Source: Arion vulgaris
Taxonomy: Eukaryota; Mollusca; Gastropoda; Stylommatophora; Arionidae
NCBI GenBank assembly: GCA_020796225.1
Contig: CM036758.1
Coordinates: forward strand, 25,314,397-25,378,396
DNA length: 64,000 bases
Direction of reading: 5' to 3'
Of this stretch, positions 1 to 13,800 are shown piece after piece; within the stretch, counting starts at the first letter, position 1, and the number at the start of each line of letters is the position of its first letter. The notes below the pieces were generated by a model that was not told the origin of the DNA, made no database searches, and saw only the letters and a list, made by a program, of their open reading frames with translations. The position numbers and the translations under genes were made by a program.

Positions 1-415
1 CTGTATAGATGAATGATTGATAGGACCATCATCATTGCACTTCGGTGGGTAACCATGTGTGCTTCGATTTTTTTACACAAGAAGATCCCAGCTGCAGTGC
101 ACAAACTCTGTAGCACCGGTGAGGGTCCCCAATGTAATTTTGAAGATGATGAAGATATTTTTGTAGGAATTTTATTTTATATTTTCTAATGAATTTTGTC
201 CGGCAGCGGCTTTCTCGATTTTGAACTGCCAAGGGTTATTTTACGTGCTCAAATTGAACACGGACCTACGTTTTATCGTCCATCTCCGATAGGACTAGGA
301 GCTCGATCTCACCTACACTGATATCGGGGATCTCTGAGAAAATATTCAGATGGCTTCACGAGGGAACAAACCTGGTACTTTGGCATGAGAGTCTAACCTC
401 TATGCCACAGAGATC
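1..415 (-). repeat. tRNA-derived SINE, family A
   Basis: The minus strand starts near 415 with a tRNA-like head (GTGGCATAGAGGTTAG as box A, AGGTTTGTTCC as box B). A body follows containing an inverted GATCTC motif, then a 3' segment ending in CCTATCAATCA. Other copies lie at 1172, 14205, 26480 and 58690. Confidence 0.7.
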
Positions 416-844
416 CTCTTATCTGTATAGTATTTAGTTGTTTGTTTCAGTCTTTGCTACCAAGTTCACTAGACTCTGTACTTCTCAATTATTTGAATTC
501 TTGCTTTAATATTTCAAGTGACATGTCCTTGTGTCTCATTCACAATGTGTAGCAGTATTTATGGTCTGTGGTTTGTGCTAGTTTGAACTAGTCTGTCTCC
601 CATGTTAAGAGTTTGAAATGTCAGAAAGACATGGCTAGTAGTCGTTTCTATTTCTAGAAGTGAATCTAGTCAAATTTGAAAATACACTTATTCTCCATCT
701 AGGTGGTGTTGCCATGTTGAACCTGACTGGGATTTAATCCATTATCAAGTATGTCCTTCCTAGAGCTTCAAGCATCTGTAATGTATTTATTTGCTTCCTT
801 CATTATTTATTACTATTTGCTAGCCTCAGAACTTCTCATGAAAT
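416..844. other. Intronic sequence, nothing recognised
   Basis: AT-rich, no conserved frame, no tandem structure and no match to the other repeats here. Confidence 0.5.
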
Positions 845-1012
845 ATTTTTTTAAATTTTAAATATTTTTACAATCTTCTAAATTACATCAGGGACCCTTG
901 TTAGTGATATGAAGTTCACGCACTGCCGCTGAGATCTTCTTGTGTAAGAAAGAGATCGGAGCATACTTGGTTACTCACCAAAGTGCAATAGATCATCATC
1001 AGGTGTTGTTTC
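845..1012 (+). repeat. SINE family A, 3' part
   Basis: Carries the family A 3' block (ATTACATCAGGGACCC, then CACTGCCGCTGAGATCTTC) and ends near the CCAAAGTGCAATAGATCATC tail. The tRNA-like head is missing. Confidence 0.65.
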
Positions 1013-1171
1013 TGCACCGATGGTTGGCTGCAATAGACCTCTAACATTCCCTGTCTCTTGCATTGTTGTTGCACTCTTTAATTTGCCCATCTCTTGATGT
1101 TTCTATCCCACTTGTACCTCATTATTCTTCTTGCTCGTCAGCCCTCAACTTTTCTCTTTAATAATGTTTAG

Positions 1172-1515
1172 ATTAAGTTGATAGGACCATCATCACTGCA
1201 CTTCGGTGAATAACCAGGTGTGCTCTAATCTCTTTCTTACACAGGAAGATCTCAGTGACAGTGCACGAACCCTGTAGCACCAGCCAGGGTCCCTGATGTA
1301 ATTTTGAAGATAGTGGAAACATATAGGAATTTTATTTTTATTTTGTTTATTAATTTCGCCTTGAAATTGACTTTGCATAATTAAATTTCAAATGCCAATG
1401 ATTCTTTTGCGTTCTCAACTTGAACACATGACTTCAGTTTTATCGTCCATATCCAATAGGACTAGGAACTTGATCTCAACTACATTGAAATCAGTTCAAT
1501 CAATCAATCAGATCA
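1172..1515 (-). repeat. SINE family A copy
   Basis: Inverted copy of the family A 3' block followed by the body with GATCTCAACTACATTGAAATC. The right end is an imperfect TCAATCAATCAATCAG run. Lies downstream of exon 7 in the SLC12A9 intron. Confidence 0.65.
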
Positions 1516-1523
1516 AGTTGTCA

Positions 1524-1640
1524 ATGTCTCTTTATGTATCTGAAATATTTTATATGTATTATCTGTAGCAATTCTTTCTTCATTCCTAGTTTTTCAAAAA
1601 CTTCTTTCTTTGTCTGTTTTTTCTTGCCATAAAATATGGC
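1524..1640 (-). pseudogene. LINE C-terminal fragment
   Basis: The minus frame reads TKKEVFEKLGMKKELLQIIH then YFRYIKRH. It resembles [19 protein letters not shown] and YFDHIKRH in the fragment at 9780-10150, the post-RT region of a non-LTR retrotransposon. Short and isolated. Confidence 0.55.
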
Positions 1641-1750
1641 CTCTTCTTCAAGAAAGGTTACATTGGAAAAAAAACAGGGATGAAGAATTGTTGAGCCAGA
1701 CAGTGACAAATGTAGAGACAATAGAAAACAAAATTAAATAAAAAACAAAC

Positions 1751-1862
1751 CGTGTGCAGCTTCCAGCAACAAGAGTGACCAGAATAAAATAGGTACTGAA
1801 GGTAAAACACACAGCGTAGATGGTGCCTTTTGGAATAGCCTTAGATGGTTCTTTGAGTTCGC
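1751..1862 (-). CDS. SLC12A9: SLC12A9-like exon 7 (last one in window)
   Basis: 112 bases. Encodes [20 protein letters not shown] and a further hydrophobic segment ending AGSCTR, with the arginine codon split at donor GTTTGT. No downstream exon could be found between 1 and 1750. Confidence 0.92.
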
Positions 1863-4800
1863 CTGTGGATAATATATAAAAACTGAGTAAAAATGGGAAG
1901 ATGATGTTAGAGTCACAGAACGTGCTAAGTTTTGAGATCTGTGTCTACTATAAACTGCTCCCAGTCTGATTGAACACATATCTAACATAAGCTGTCTCAA
2001 ATCTGTTTTACATTGGTGTCTATAACACAAGCTGTCTCAGGTCTGTTTAATATTGATGTCTATAACACAAGCTGTCTCAAATCTGTTTAACATTGGTGTC
2101 TATAACACAAGCTGTCTCAAATCTGTTTAATATGCAGTCTATAACACAAGATGTCTTAAATCTGTTTATCAATGGTGTCTATTAGACAAGCCGTCTCAAA
2201 TCTGTTTAACATTGGTGGTGTCTATAACAAGCTGTCTCAAATCTGTCAATTGTGTCTATAAAATAAGCTGTCTCCAAACAATATGTGGAGATTGAGATAT
2301 AAAAACTGAACTGTTAGGAGCAAGGAATGAAGGAGTGTGGAACAATAACTGGAAAGTGTGTAAAGAACTGAACGGTACAGGGAATAAGGAACTGAAGAGT
2401 GGGGAACAAGAGACTGGACAGTGTGTTAGGGACTGGATAGTTCACGGAATAAATAACCGAACAGTTGGGAACAAAGAATTGAACATTTGAGAAATAAGGT
2501 TTTGACATGAGAAATAATCTGCTGGACAGAGGTGTAACTAGAAACTGAACAAGAGGAATAAAGGACTGAATAATGAGGAATAAGGGACTGAATAGTGAGG
2601 AATATGGGGCTGAATAGTGAGGAATAATGGACTGAATAGTGAGGAATAAAGGACTGAACAATGTGGAATAAGGGACTGAATAGTGAGGAATAATGGACTG
2701 AATAATGTGGAATAAAGGACTGAACAATGTGGAATAAGGGACTGAATAGTGAGGAATAATGGACTGAATAGTGAGGAATAAAGGACTGAACAATGTGGAA
2801 TAAGGGACTGAATAGGGAGGAATAAGGGGCTGAATCATTTGAGGAATAAGAGACTGGACCAAAAATGTCAACAAAAGATTAAAAAAAGACACTGACCTGA
2901 CATATTGGCACCATTGAGGATACCAGTGACACTACTAAACAAGATGGCAAATACTGTTGCATAGTTCATGATATTGCCTGTGCTGTAGTCAATTGTGTAG
3001 TTGCCTGAAAGAAATTGAGGAAAATGAACATGTTAAAAATAGTACACAGAATTCTGACAAGTCCTACTCCGACTTCAGTAGTATTTGACTTGTAATTTAG
3101 AGCCCCAAGTAAAGGATCAGGGAAACTGTAGTCTAACCAAGTATCATGTGCACTGCAAATATTGTTGACCCAAGTTCTCCTCAAGCTAGAAGATTTTCAC
3201 AGCATGAGGTTACTAGTGAAGCGTGCTATCAACTTCCCTATCAGTATACTCACGGCAGTCTTGAAGTATCTGCTCTGCAGTTTGGGATGCCTGTTCACAT
3301 GACTTAATTGTCATTTTTGAATTTTGTACACGTGGATGCTGAGTCTATTGTGTTCTGTATAATATATAATAGCTGCCCATCGCAAGCAATGATGACAACA
3401 ATCTCAGACGTGTGCTGCTGCACCTCTCTGATGTGTGTGGAGGTGACTGTAGAGTAAAATCCTAGAACAGAATCCCCTACCATAGGTGGGGCATACATGA
3501 TCAAGGTTAGGCATGTGTGTGTTGTGTCTTTTCGCGTAGCTCGTTTTCTCTGTGCCTCAACAACACGATGATTCTCAGCTATGTGGGTTCCTCTTTTGTT
3601 GGTACAGCGCCACATTTGGCGACCTTGCGCAAGGGATTCCCAGCACGTGGTGTCTATATCGAAGCATTTCAGAAACACTTTAAGAGTGTCTTTAAAGCGT
3701 TTTTCTGTCCACCAGCTGAACGTCTGCCCCTTCAAGTTCGCATACATCAACTGTTTTGGGATGCGTTTATCAGGCATTCAAGCAATGTGACCGATCCATC
3801 TCATTTGGGCCTTCTGCAACAGGGTAAAGAGCTTTAAGCTTGTTCTTCATGTTGTGTGATTTGTGTTGTGTGTAGTTGTCTGAAACTGTAGCTTGCACTG
3901 TATTTGGATTATAGTGAGGAAAAGTTGAGCTATTCGTCAACCTCACTCTCTCGTCCAGGACTATCTGTATCCAGGGGCAAGAGAAGTCGAGATAACTGGA
4001 GATAGTGCCAGATGCAGTGAATGACCAGGGCTTTCTAAAGTGCCTCGCCATGCTCTATGCGGTCCACACCGTTTTTTTGTGTGCAGTTTCGAATGTTGCT
4101 GCACTTTTACGCACAGATGTACACCAAATGAAACAATACTGTGCAGCAACCTTGCAGGTGTCATGGCCAATACTGAATGCTTCTAGTGAGAATCTATAAC
4201 AAAATCTTTTTAAGTGACACTTAAAAATCTATCAAGTAAACAACAAGAAACTATCACAACATAATTTTTATAGATGTTCTCACAGGTTGATGTCTCACTT
4301 GTTTACATTCCAATTCAGGTTTTAGAAATTTTAAATCATATTTTGTGTGTTCAGGACTATAGATATGGGAGGGAGTGATGGGGGAGAGGAAAGGGAGAGA
4401 ATGAAGTAATAAAGTAGATGCAGATTTTTCTATAGGCTGAGATTTTAAGCACTGTTATGCCAAAGCTGTAACATGCAATGTACAAGAGATTGCTTACTTT
4501 TTGCACATTCTGCAGAAAAATCCTATACCGTAACTGGGATTCAAACCTGTGGCCTCATAACTGAGAGATTGATGCGTTTATCCACTTGACCACATACTCT
4601 TCTTCATGTGACAAGCATTAAAAATTATTTGCATCAAATTTCTTTCTTCTTCTTCTTTGCATTCGTTCTTTATGACTCACTCTTTGTAATCACTCTTTGT
4701 GATATGTTTGATCTTTGCCAAGAATGTGTATACGTTGCATATTGGTTTGATAGGCCCCTAAACGCATAGACTTCTACACGCTTAGGACACATGCATCTGA

Positions 4801-7800
4801 TTTCAGCCAAACCTCCTTAGTCGCCTCTTACAACATGTGTGGCAGGTAACAGTGGTTCTATTCTTTACACCCCAAATTTGGGCCCGGTAACCACTCGGGC
4901 AAAATTTGTTTCAATAACCCTGCCACCAAATCTCAAACACATAAAGATGGAAAACAAAGATAGACAGTGTAAGCTCTAAAGTATATAATAATGGAAAGAT
5001 GGAAACAAAGATAGACAGAGTAAACTCTAAAGTATATAATAATGGAAAGATGGAAACAAAGATAGACAGCATAAACTCTAAAGTATATAATAATAGAAAG
5101 ATGGAAACAAAGATAGACAGCGTAAACTCTAAAGTATATAATAATGGAAAGATGGAAACAAAGATAGACAGCGTAAACTCTAAAGTATATAATAATAGAA
5201 AGATGGAAACAAAGATAGACAGCGTAAACTCTAAAGTATATAATAATAGAAAGATGGAAACAAAGATAGACAGCGTAAACTCTAAAGTATATAATAATAG
5301 AAAGATGGAAACAAAGAGAGACAGAGTAAACTCTAAAGTATATAATAATGGAAAGATGGAAACAAAGATAGACAGAGTGAAATCTAAGACACCGAAAGAT
5401 GGAAAATAAAAATAGAGTGAAATCGAAAACACATAAGATGGAAAAAGGGTAAACAGCGACATATAAAAATGGGAGGTGTACTCACTGAACAAATTTTGCC
5501 GAAATGTTTTTGCTCTTAATCCTGTATAGTTGCCTATTGAAACAGTTGATCCATTATTCCAAACATAATGATTGGTCTTTGGGAGATCCACTTCAATCTG
5601 ATGGTTCTCTACAAAAAAGCTGATGATGACAGACAGCAGTATCACAACAACTACCTGTAGAGACAAATAGGAAAATATCAGCATGTCTTAAGTCTGTTAG
5701 ACATTTTTGTCAATGCAGCTTTGATGTCAATGTTACAGACAGACAAGACCATAGAGCCACAAGAAAAACAATAACAACCTCATGAGGTAACTGTTCTCTA
5801 ACTTTTTTACTATCACAACACACTTGGTCAATCCCTACAGATGTCAATATGTAGACAGTGAAATTCTAGACTAATAGCGCCATCGCAAGCGATGATGACA
5901 ACAATCTCAGACGTGTGCTGTTGCACCTCTCTGGTGTGTGCGGAGGTGACTGTAGAGTCCAATCCCAGAACAGAATCCCCACCACAGGTGGGGCATACAT
6001 GATCAAGGTTAGACATGTGCGTGTTGTGTGCTCTGTCTTTCGCGCTGCTCGTTTTCTCTGTGACTCAACAATACGATGGTTCTCAGCTATCCGGTTCCTC
6101 TTTGTTGTTACAGCGCCACATTTGGCAATCTTGCGCAAGGGATTCCCAGCACGTATTGTCTATATCGAAGCATTTCAGAGACACTTTAAGAGTGTCTTTA
6201 AAGCGTTTTTTCTGTCCACCAGCTAAACGTCTGCCCCATTCAAGCTCACCATACATCAACTGTTTTGGGATGCGTTTATCAGGCATTCGAGCAACGTGAC
6301 CGACCCATCTCAATTGGGCCTTCTGCAACAGGGTGTTGACGCTGGGATCTTTGCTCTTGTGAGGACTTCGCTGTCTAATTCTAGAAATTGTAGAAATTCT
6401 AGACTAGTGTCAACATAGAGATAGTGCACATTTTAGACTAGTGTCAACACAGAGACAGTAGACATTCTAGACTAGTGTCAACACAGAGACAGTAGACATT
6501 CTAGACTAGTGTCAACACAGAGACAGTAGACATTCTAGACTAACATCAAGATGAAGGTAGTGGACATTCTAGACTAGCATCAAGATGAAGGTAGTGGACA
6601 TTCTAGACTAGCATCAAGATGGAGATAGTGGGCATTCTAGACCAGCATCAAGATGGAGATGGTGAACATTCTAGACCAGCATCAACATGGAGACAGTAGA
6701 CACTCTAAACTAACGTCAATAATTAGCAGAAATTCTAAAACTAATGTCAGCACGGAGGAAGCAGATATTCTAAACTAATGTCAGCACGGAGGCAGCAGAT
6801 ATTCTAAACTAATGTCAGCACGGAGGAAGCAGATATTCTAAACTAATGTCAGCACGGAGGAAGCAGATATTCTAAACTAATGTCAGCACGGAGACAGCAG
6901 ATATTCTAAACTAATGTCAGCACGGAGGCAGCAGATATTCTAAACTAATGTCAGCACAGAGACAGCAAATATTCTAAACTAATGTCAGCACGGAGACAGC
7001 AAATATTCTAAACTAATGCCAGCACAGAGACAGCAAATATTCTAAACTAATGTCAGCACGGAGGCAGCAGATATTCTAAACTAATGTCAGCACGGAGACA
7101 GCAAATATTCTAAACTAATGCCAGCACAGAGACAGCAAATATTCTAAACTAATGTCAGCACAGAGACAGCAAATATTCTAAACTAATGTCAGCACGGAGA
7201 CAGCAAATATTCTAAACTAATGCCAGCACAGAGACAGCAAATATTCTAAACTAATGTCAGCACGGAGGCAGCAGATATTCCAAACTAATGTCTGCACGGA
7301 GACAGCAGATGTTTTAAATTAACATCTGAATGAAGACAGCAAATATTATAAACTAATGTCAGCATCAAGAAAGCAGATATTCCATTTTCTAATACCATCT
7401 TCTCTCAAGAAAATCACTGACATTGAGCTCCACTAACAAACAAGAACCACAACGTCTCATTACAAGCATCATTGCGTTACCAGCAGAATGACGGCAGATG
7501 TCTTGGCAAACAGGCCTCCTCCAACAATGCAAACAAGCAAACAGATGAGCAGGGATATGGTTGCGTAAAAGTACTTCCACCATTCTGAGTTGACAGGAAG
7601 TCCCTCGCTATTCGTCATGAAGCTACCTGCAAACATAACATCATGACAATAGACAGACGGTAAACAAAAGCTAGACATTGGCGCAAACAAGGAACAATAA
7701 ATTAAACCTATATTAACTGTTAGTGTATATCAAAAACAACAGTTTTAGAATCTTCTTTTGGAGAGAAAATTGTGACGACTGATTAATTTTTCCACATATC

Positions 7801-10800
7801 ATCCTATATTTTTTATAGAGATAAATATAAAGATTTTATATTGATTTTCAATCAAATTTATTTCAAAATCAGCGTTATTGAATGTCAATTCTATAATATT
7901 ACAAAGTAAATTATAAAATAATATAAATATAAAAATTATAAACCATAACTATACTTAAAAAATGTAAAAGTAAAAAAACTGAATTTTTCTCACATTCATT
8001 ATAATGAGGCGCGTTAAAAATAATGCACCAAATCGGTTTTTTAACAAACCGTTTACGCATGAAATTTATACACAAAATATATACGGACATGTCATTTACA
8101 CATTTGCATTATTCAACATAATCTCCATCACTGTGTATGGCTTTATGTCAGCACAAATCAAGGGCATGTATTCACAGCCTGTACTAGATTTTGTCCTGAT
8201 CATGTAGCCATTTTTTCCCTGCATAAATTACTCTCTCATCATTTTAACATCTTGTCCCTGCGGAGTACATCTTTAAGTGGACCAAACAGACGATGATCAG
8301 AATGTGTTAAATCAAGACAATAGGGTGTATGGAGTAGTACAGTCCAACAAAATTTGGTAATTGCTTCCTGTGTTGCCAGACTTGTGTGAGTGTGCAAGTT
8401 ATTGTGAAGGAGAAGCAGGTCTGCTGGATTCTTGTGGAGTTGAACTCTGCAGATACGTAGATTTCATTTTTCCAATGTGTTAATATAAAATTGCTAATTG
8501 ATTGTTTCTTCTCTTGGCATAACATTCTCAAGAATCACACCTTCAGTGTCCCAAAAGATGGTGATCATGACCTTTCCTGTCGGAGTTGTCTTGTACTTCT
8601 TTCTTTGTGGCGATTGCAAATTATGCCAATCAATCTTTTTTGTCTCAAGTTCAAAATGATGTGCCCAGGTTTGGTCATCTGTTATGATCTTAGCCATAAA
8701 ATGATCTCCATCAGCATTTGAAATGCCCCAATAATTCAGAAGAAATTGCTTTCCTTTGTATTCAGTGGTCCATTGTGAGACTTTGAGGAGCCCACCTTGC
8801 ACAAACCTTTGAAAATACAAGACTTTTTCAACTGCATTTACACTATCATTGCTGACTGACAGCGGAAAAGCTAATTGTTGAATAGTGATCACATATCATG
8901 AAAGGATGAATTTTACATCCCAACTGTTGATCCCAGGCAAAGATTGAAAAGAGAACAAAAAGGATGAATCTTGTACCTCAATTGTTGACCCCAAGCTTCT
9001 TCTTCTTTGTGTTCGTTCTTTACGACCAATTTTAATCGCTCTTTGTGATATGTTTGATCTTTGCCAAGAACGTGTATAAGCTGCACACTGGTTTGGTAGG
9101 CTCCTAAGCACATAGACTTCTACACGCTTAGGACACATGCATCCGATTTCAGCCAAACCTCCTTTGCCGCCTTTTACGGCATGTGTGGCAGGTAACAGTG
9201 GTTCTATTCTTTACACCCCAAATTTGGGCCCGGTAACTACTTGGACGGATCCCAAGCTAATATTGAAGAGAGAAATAAAGGTTAATTTTACACCCCAACT
9301 GTTGACCCCAGCCTAATATTGAAAATGGTGAATCTCACACCTCAATTGTTGACCCCAAGCTAATATTGAAGAGACATATGAAAGGTAAATGTCCAAACCC
9401 AACTGTTGATTCAACGATTTACACAGATGGATACCAATACCTCTTAACTTTAAATATATTATTGCACCCCTTTTTGAGAAAATACCCCCCTCTATCTCCA
9501 TATGATGTGAGAAGCCATACCTCCTTCTCCAAAGTTCTGCAGGACTCCCTCCACAAATCCTACAACATATAGTGCACAACCCAACACATTGGCAACATAA
9601 AAGAGAAAACCAATACTTCCTCCAAACTCTGGACCTAAAGCCCGACTGATCATATCTAAAAAATATGGTCAAGGACATTAACATATATATTGTTTAACGG
9701 AACATATAAGAAAACAATGACACCAATCAAGTGCCATCCACATAGAAGGTTTCCTGTAATGGCTATTTAACAAGTTCTATTCCCTGCCCTCATAGTACAC
9801 TCTGTAAGACTATTGCCTGTCCACTTCCCGATGTTCCCCTCCAAATTGTATCTCTGTCTTTCCCTTGCTCTTCGATCTTCCTTCCAAGATAGTTTTCAAC
9901 AGTGTCATGTCTCTTAATGTGATCAAAATATCTCAATTGTCTAACCTCCGTGAGCAGTTCTCTTTTCCCCCCCAGTTGTTTAAGTACTTGCTTATTAGTT
10001 TTCTTGTCTTTCCATTACACTCACCCTATTCTTATGTATATCCACATTTCACAAGCTTCAATTCCTCTCTCTCCATCTGTTTGTTCATTGTCTCCACATT
10101 TCTGCTCCATACAACAATGATGAATGTATGTAGCACTTGACAAGTCGTATCTTTTGTGTAATTGTTGGTTTTTTTGGTAGGTTAATACACTTTTCATGTT
10201 GTTAAATGTTCTTGGCCTTTCCTATTCTCCACTGAACTTCCTTTTCACATCTGTCATATTCTGTTATAAAGTCCCGGTGCCCATCTTCACATGGGTGACT
10301 ATAGAACCTATTGTGCAGGGAACTGAACTATCTCCAGTTTTAGTGCATTGTGTAAATATATTGTCATGGACAGGAAGTCTCTAGTCTCCAGGATCTTGTA
10401 TGGTATATTGTTCTAGAGCCCTGTTTCCCAACATGGGGTCCACCACAGGGGAATTTTCATCATTAAGGGGCAATGGACTTGTTCAGAGTTTAACTAATGT
10501 TCGATATATCGGCTTTTGTATGTCTGTTGATAAAAATGAATGTTGTTTCACAATTACATTACTGAAGTTTAAAAAATAATATAAATAGGGGGAGGGGCAT
10601 ACGAAGCTTTGGTGAGGCATGGCACAAAAAAGGTTGGGAAACACTGTTCTAGAGTCTATTGTACATGAAACTAAACACTCTCCAGTCTTTAGTGTCTTGT
10701 GTAAATATATTGTCATGAACAAGAAGGGGTTCACAGTAATGAGGAGACTGTCATACTGACTTCCATAGTTCCCATTGATGTGGATATGGGCGACATACAT

Positions 10801-13800
10801 TGGTCTCTATGTTCAACATCAAGCAAGTCACAAGCTCAAATACAAGGAAAGTATTTTTACAGAGGATGACAGATTTTATAGAGATATCAAAACAAGATGC
10901 CAGAAGGCAAACACAATGACATACCAGATGACATCATTTCTGAAGTCACTGAATATCACATGCAGGTTACAAGACAGATTGTAAATAGCATTTTCATACC
11001 AACCTTAAGCTACCAATGGCAAACATGGCAATGGCACTCAGATACAGTGGATACAAAGCAAAAGGTCACACATGCAAAAAGGTGACTACAGAAATAATAG
11101 AGGCAATGAAGGACACCATGTATGAAGTGTGCACAGAAGCCTGTTCTAGAAATCTTTTCTTACCTTGGCGCTGTGAGGCAAAACAGGATTAGAGAAAATA
11201 AAAGAAGTCAAAACATGGACTCTATTTAAGACACAACAGAGGAATATCCCATTGTGTGTGATGTGGTAAAATGGACTCTATTTAAGAAAAACAGAGGAAT
11301 ATCCATTATGTTGATGTGGTGCTTTAGACAATTAATCACTGTTACCAAAAGATATACAATGAGAAGAACATACATCAGAAAAATTGTAGAAAACACATTT
11401 GCCATAAAACATGTGAAGAGACAAGAAATAAACTGGCTTTGTCCTCATATGTAATGCAGTCAGTTGACCACCACTGGACCTACAAAAGTAGAAGATCTGC
11501 TCTGAGAGAATGAGAAAGGCCAAGAAGGAGATGGACAAATATTAAAGAAATACTGCAACAACATGGGCTAAGAACTACCAATGTGACACACTTGATCCAA
11601 CAAAACAAACGTGAATATTCAAAGATAGAATAAGTGACTAGACAAGATTCAGTTTTGCCACTTCTTCTTCGCACATACTATATTGACCAGTTGTCAACCA
11701 CTCTGTGTGATTTGTATGTGGTCTGAGCGATTGTACGTTGCCAGTTATGCGCCTACAAGTAGGCCAGCACATCTGATTTCTGCGCTGCTTTATATTGACT
11801 AGGGTAGCATTCCTAGGGACTATATCAGTCGGCTCTTACGACGTGCATTGTAGGTTGCAGTGGTACTATTCTTTGTTTCCTTTGTGGGTCCCATCACCAC
11901 ACAGGCGTGGTCTGCCACTGAAGTTTACTACTTCTCGCAGACACCGGACCACCACAGCAGTTATTTGCATTATGGAGTATTCCAGAGCAAAAACAAACTC
12001 TCTCCACCTTGCTCAGTTCATGGTCATCCTTCAGTGGGTGCTCATAGTCTCATCCACACTATGTATCTTTGTCTTCATTGTTCTCATTCAAATTGTACTG
12101 AGTCGGATGCTCTTTTACCATCCCTAAGTAGTTTACTGCATGGCAGTTCTTGTCATAGCTCCTATATCACTTTGGAGTACACAACCTATGCAGTTAAAAC
12201 ATATGTCTTTTAGCAGCTAGCTTGAAAGGACTGAGCACCCATGAGTGCACTCTGACAAGCTATATGAAGATAACAACCATAAGTTTATCAGATTTCTTTT
12301 AAAATATTCAAGTTTCTGTCTAATAAGAAGTCAGAGGAAGAAAAAACACCCTGGTATGAAAATTAAACTGGGTCATTTCATCCAGGAAGTAAGAAACCAA
12401 TATCTGGAATTTCCCATACACTATATTGCAGCATAACAAGAATGTTTACCAAAAGGTCAAATAGCAAACAAAGCTTAATATATGGTAATCAGACGAATTC
12501 TGACCACTTAGTAAGAATGTGAACAGAACAAACTGCCTATGAAGCTTTCCACAACAGAATATCAGGAAGGAAGGCGAGAGGAAGACCAAGGAAAAGGTGG
12601 ATAGATAACGTAGTTGAATTTTGCCAGGGGACTAAGAAAACCATCACACAAGTCACCAGAGAAGCACAAGACAAATACATAAGACCATGACACTAGGTTA
12701 ACAGCCCGGTGACAGTGTGCTGACAAAAAAAAGAAAGACAAATTAACACAAGGCAATTGTATACAACCACTCTTGTCTTCGCAGAATCTTGGGAATCTTT
12801 TGGCCAGTAAAAATATCCAATAACCAACTACTCCAAGACACAAGACAAGAGGCAATGAATGACATACTCAAAAAGAGAAGATGGAAATGGCTCGGACATG
12901 TTATGAGAATGAGACAAGAAATGCCTGCAAGGATAGCCCTCACTTGGACACCAGAGGAAAGAGAAAGAAAGGCAGACCACGGACAACATGGAGCGCATGA
13001 TGGAAGAGGAACTAGACACCGCATCTCTGACGTGGGGCTCTGCGCTGAAGGTTGCACGGACAGGAGAGCATGGAAAGTCCTTTCTGAAGCCCCATGTGTC
13101 ACTAGGCATGACGGGATAAAGTAAGTAAGTAAGTAATTGTATACAAGACAATTGCAAACCAGACAACTGAACACATAGAGAACTGAACACATGAAATAAT
13201 AGTAGATTTGCTGTTTGCGGAAACATTGACAAAGTCTGATTTGATATATATTTTTGTACAACTCTGTACTGTTTTCTTATGTTGTGTGTGATGGTGTTCA
13301 TCTCACACAAGTGGCAGTTAAACCTTTCCTCCTGCCCTGGTCAACAATTGTTACTTTTGTTATAGGCATTATATCTCTGCTGTTATAGATTTGCTTGAGT
13401 GACTTCCTTTGCATTGACATTTACATTCTTGACCTAGCTGTACAAGTGATGTCTAAATAATAAGTGTTCAAATTGTAGATGGATACAGGAAGGATAATAG
13501 ATAAATTGACACACTGTACAGCACACCATTCATTCGTTCGCTGTCATAATCAACTATCTACCATTAGGCTACTATAGTTTGCTTTTGACTACAACAGCAG
13601 AAAGTCAATTGCTTCCTGGCTTCTTTGACTTTTTAGTGAGTGTAACTTTTAGTGAGTGTAACTTTTAGTGAGTGTAACTTTATAGTGTAACTTTAGTGAG
13701 TGTAACTTTTAGTGAGTGTAACTTTATGAGTATTAGTATGTACTTTAGTGATGTAACTTATGTTTTCTTTTTGAGTACGATTTTAGTGTTACAGTATTTT

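Noticed and set aside
2314..2892. 192-residue hydrophobic repetitive minus frame
   Set aside because: 22-bp minisatellite read three units at a time, inside an intron.
3517..3837. Plus frames over the LINE 3' ends (also 5915-6299)
   Set aside because: They are antisense shadows of the minus-strand LINE coding region.
4911..5684. Long open frames (17-residue periodic peptides) on both strands
   Set aside because: They follow from a 51-bp tandem unit with no stop; they are intronic and overlap a true SLC12A9-like exon only by read-through.
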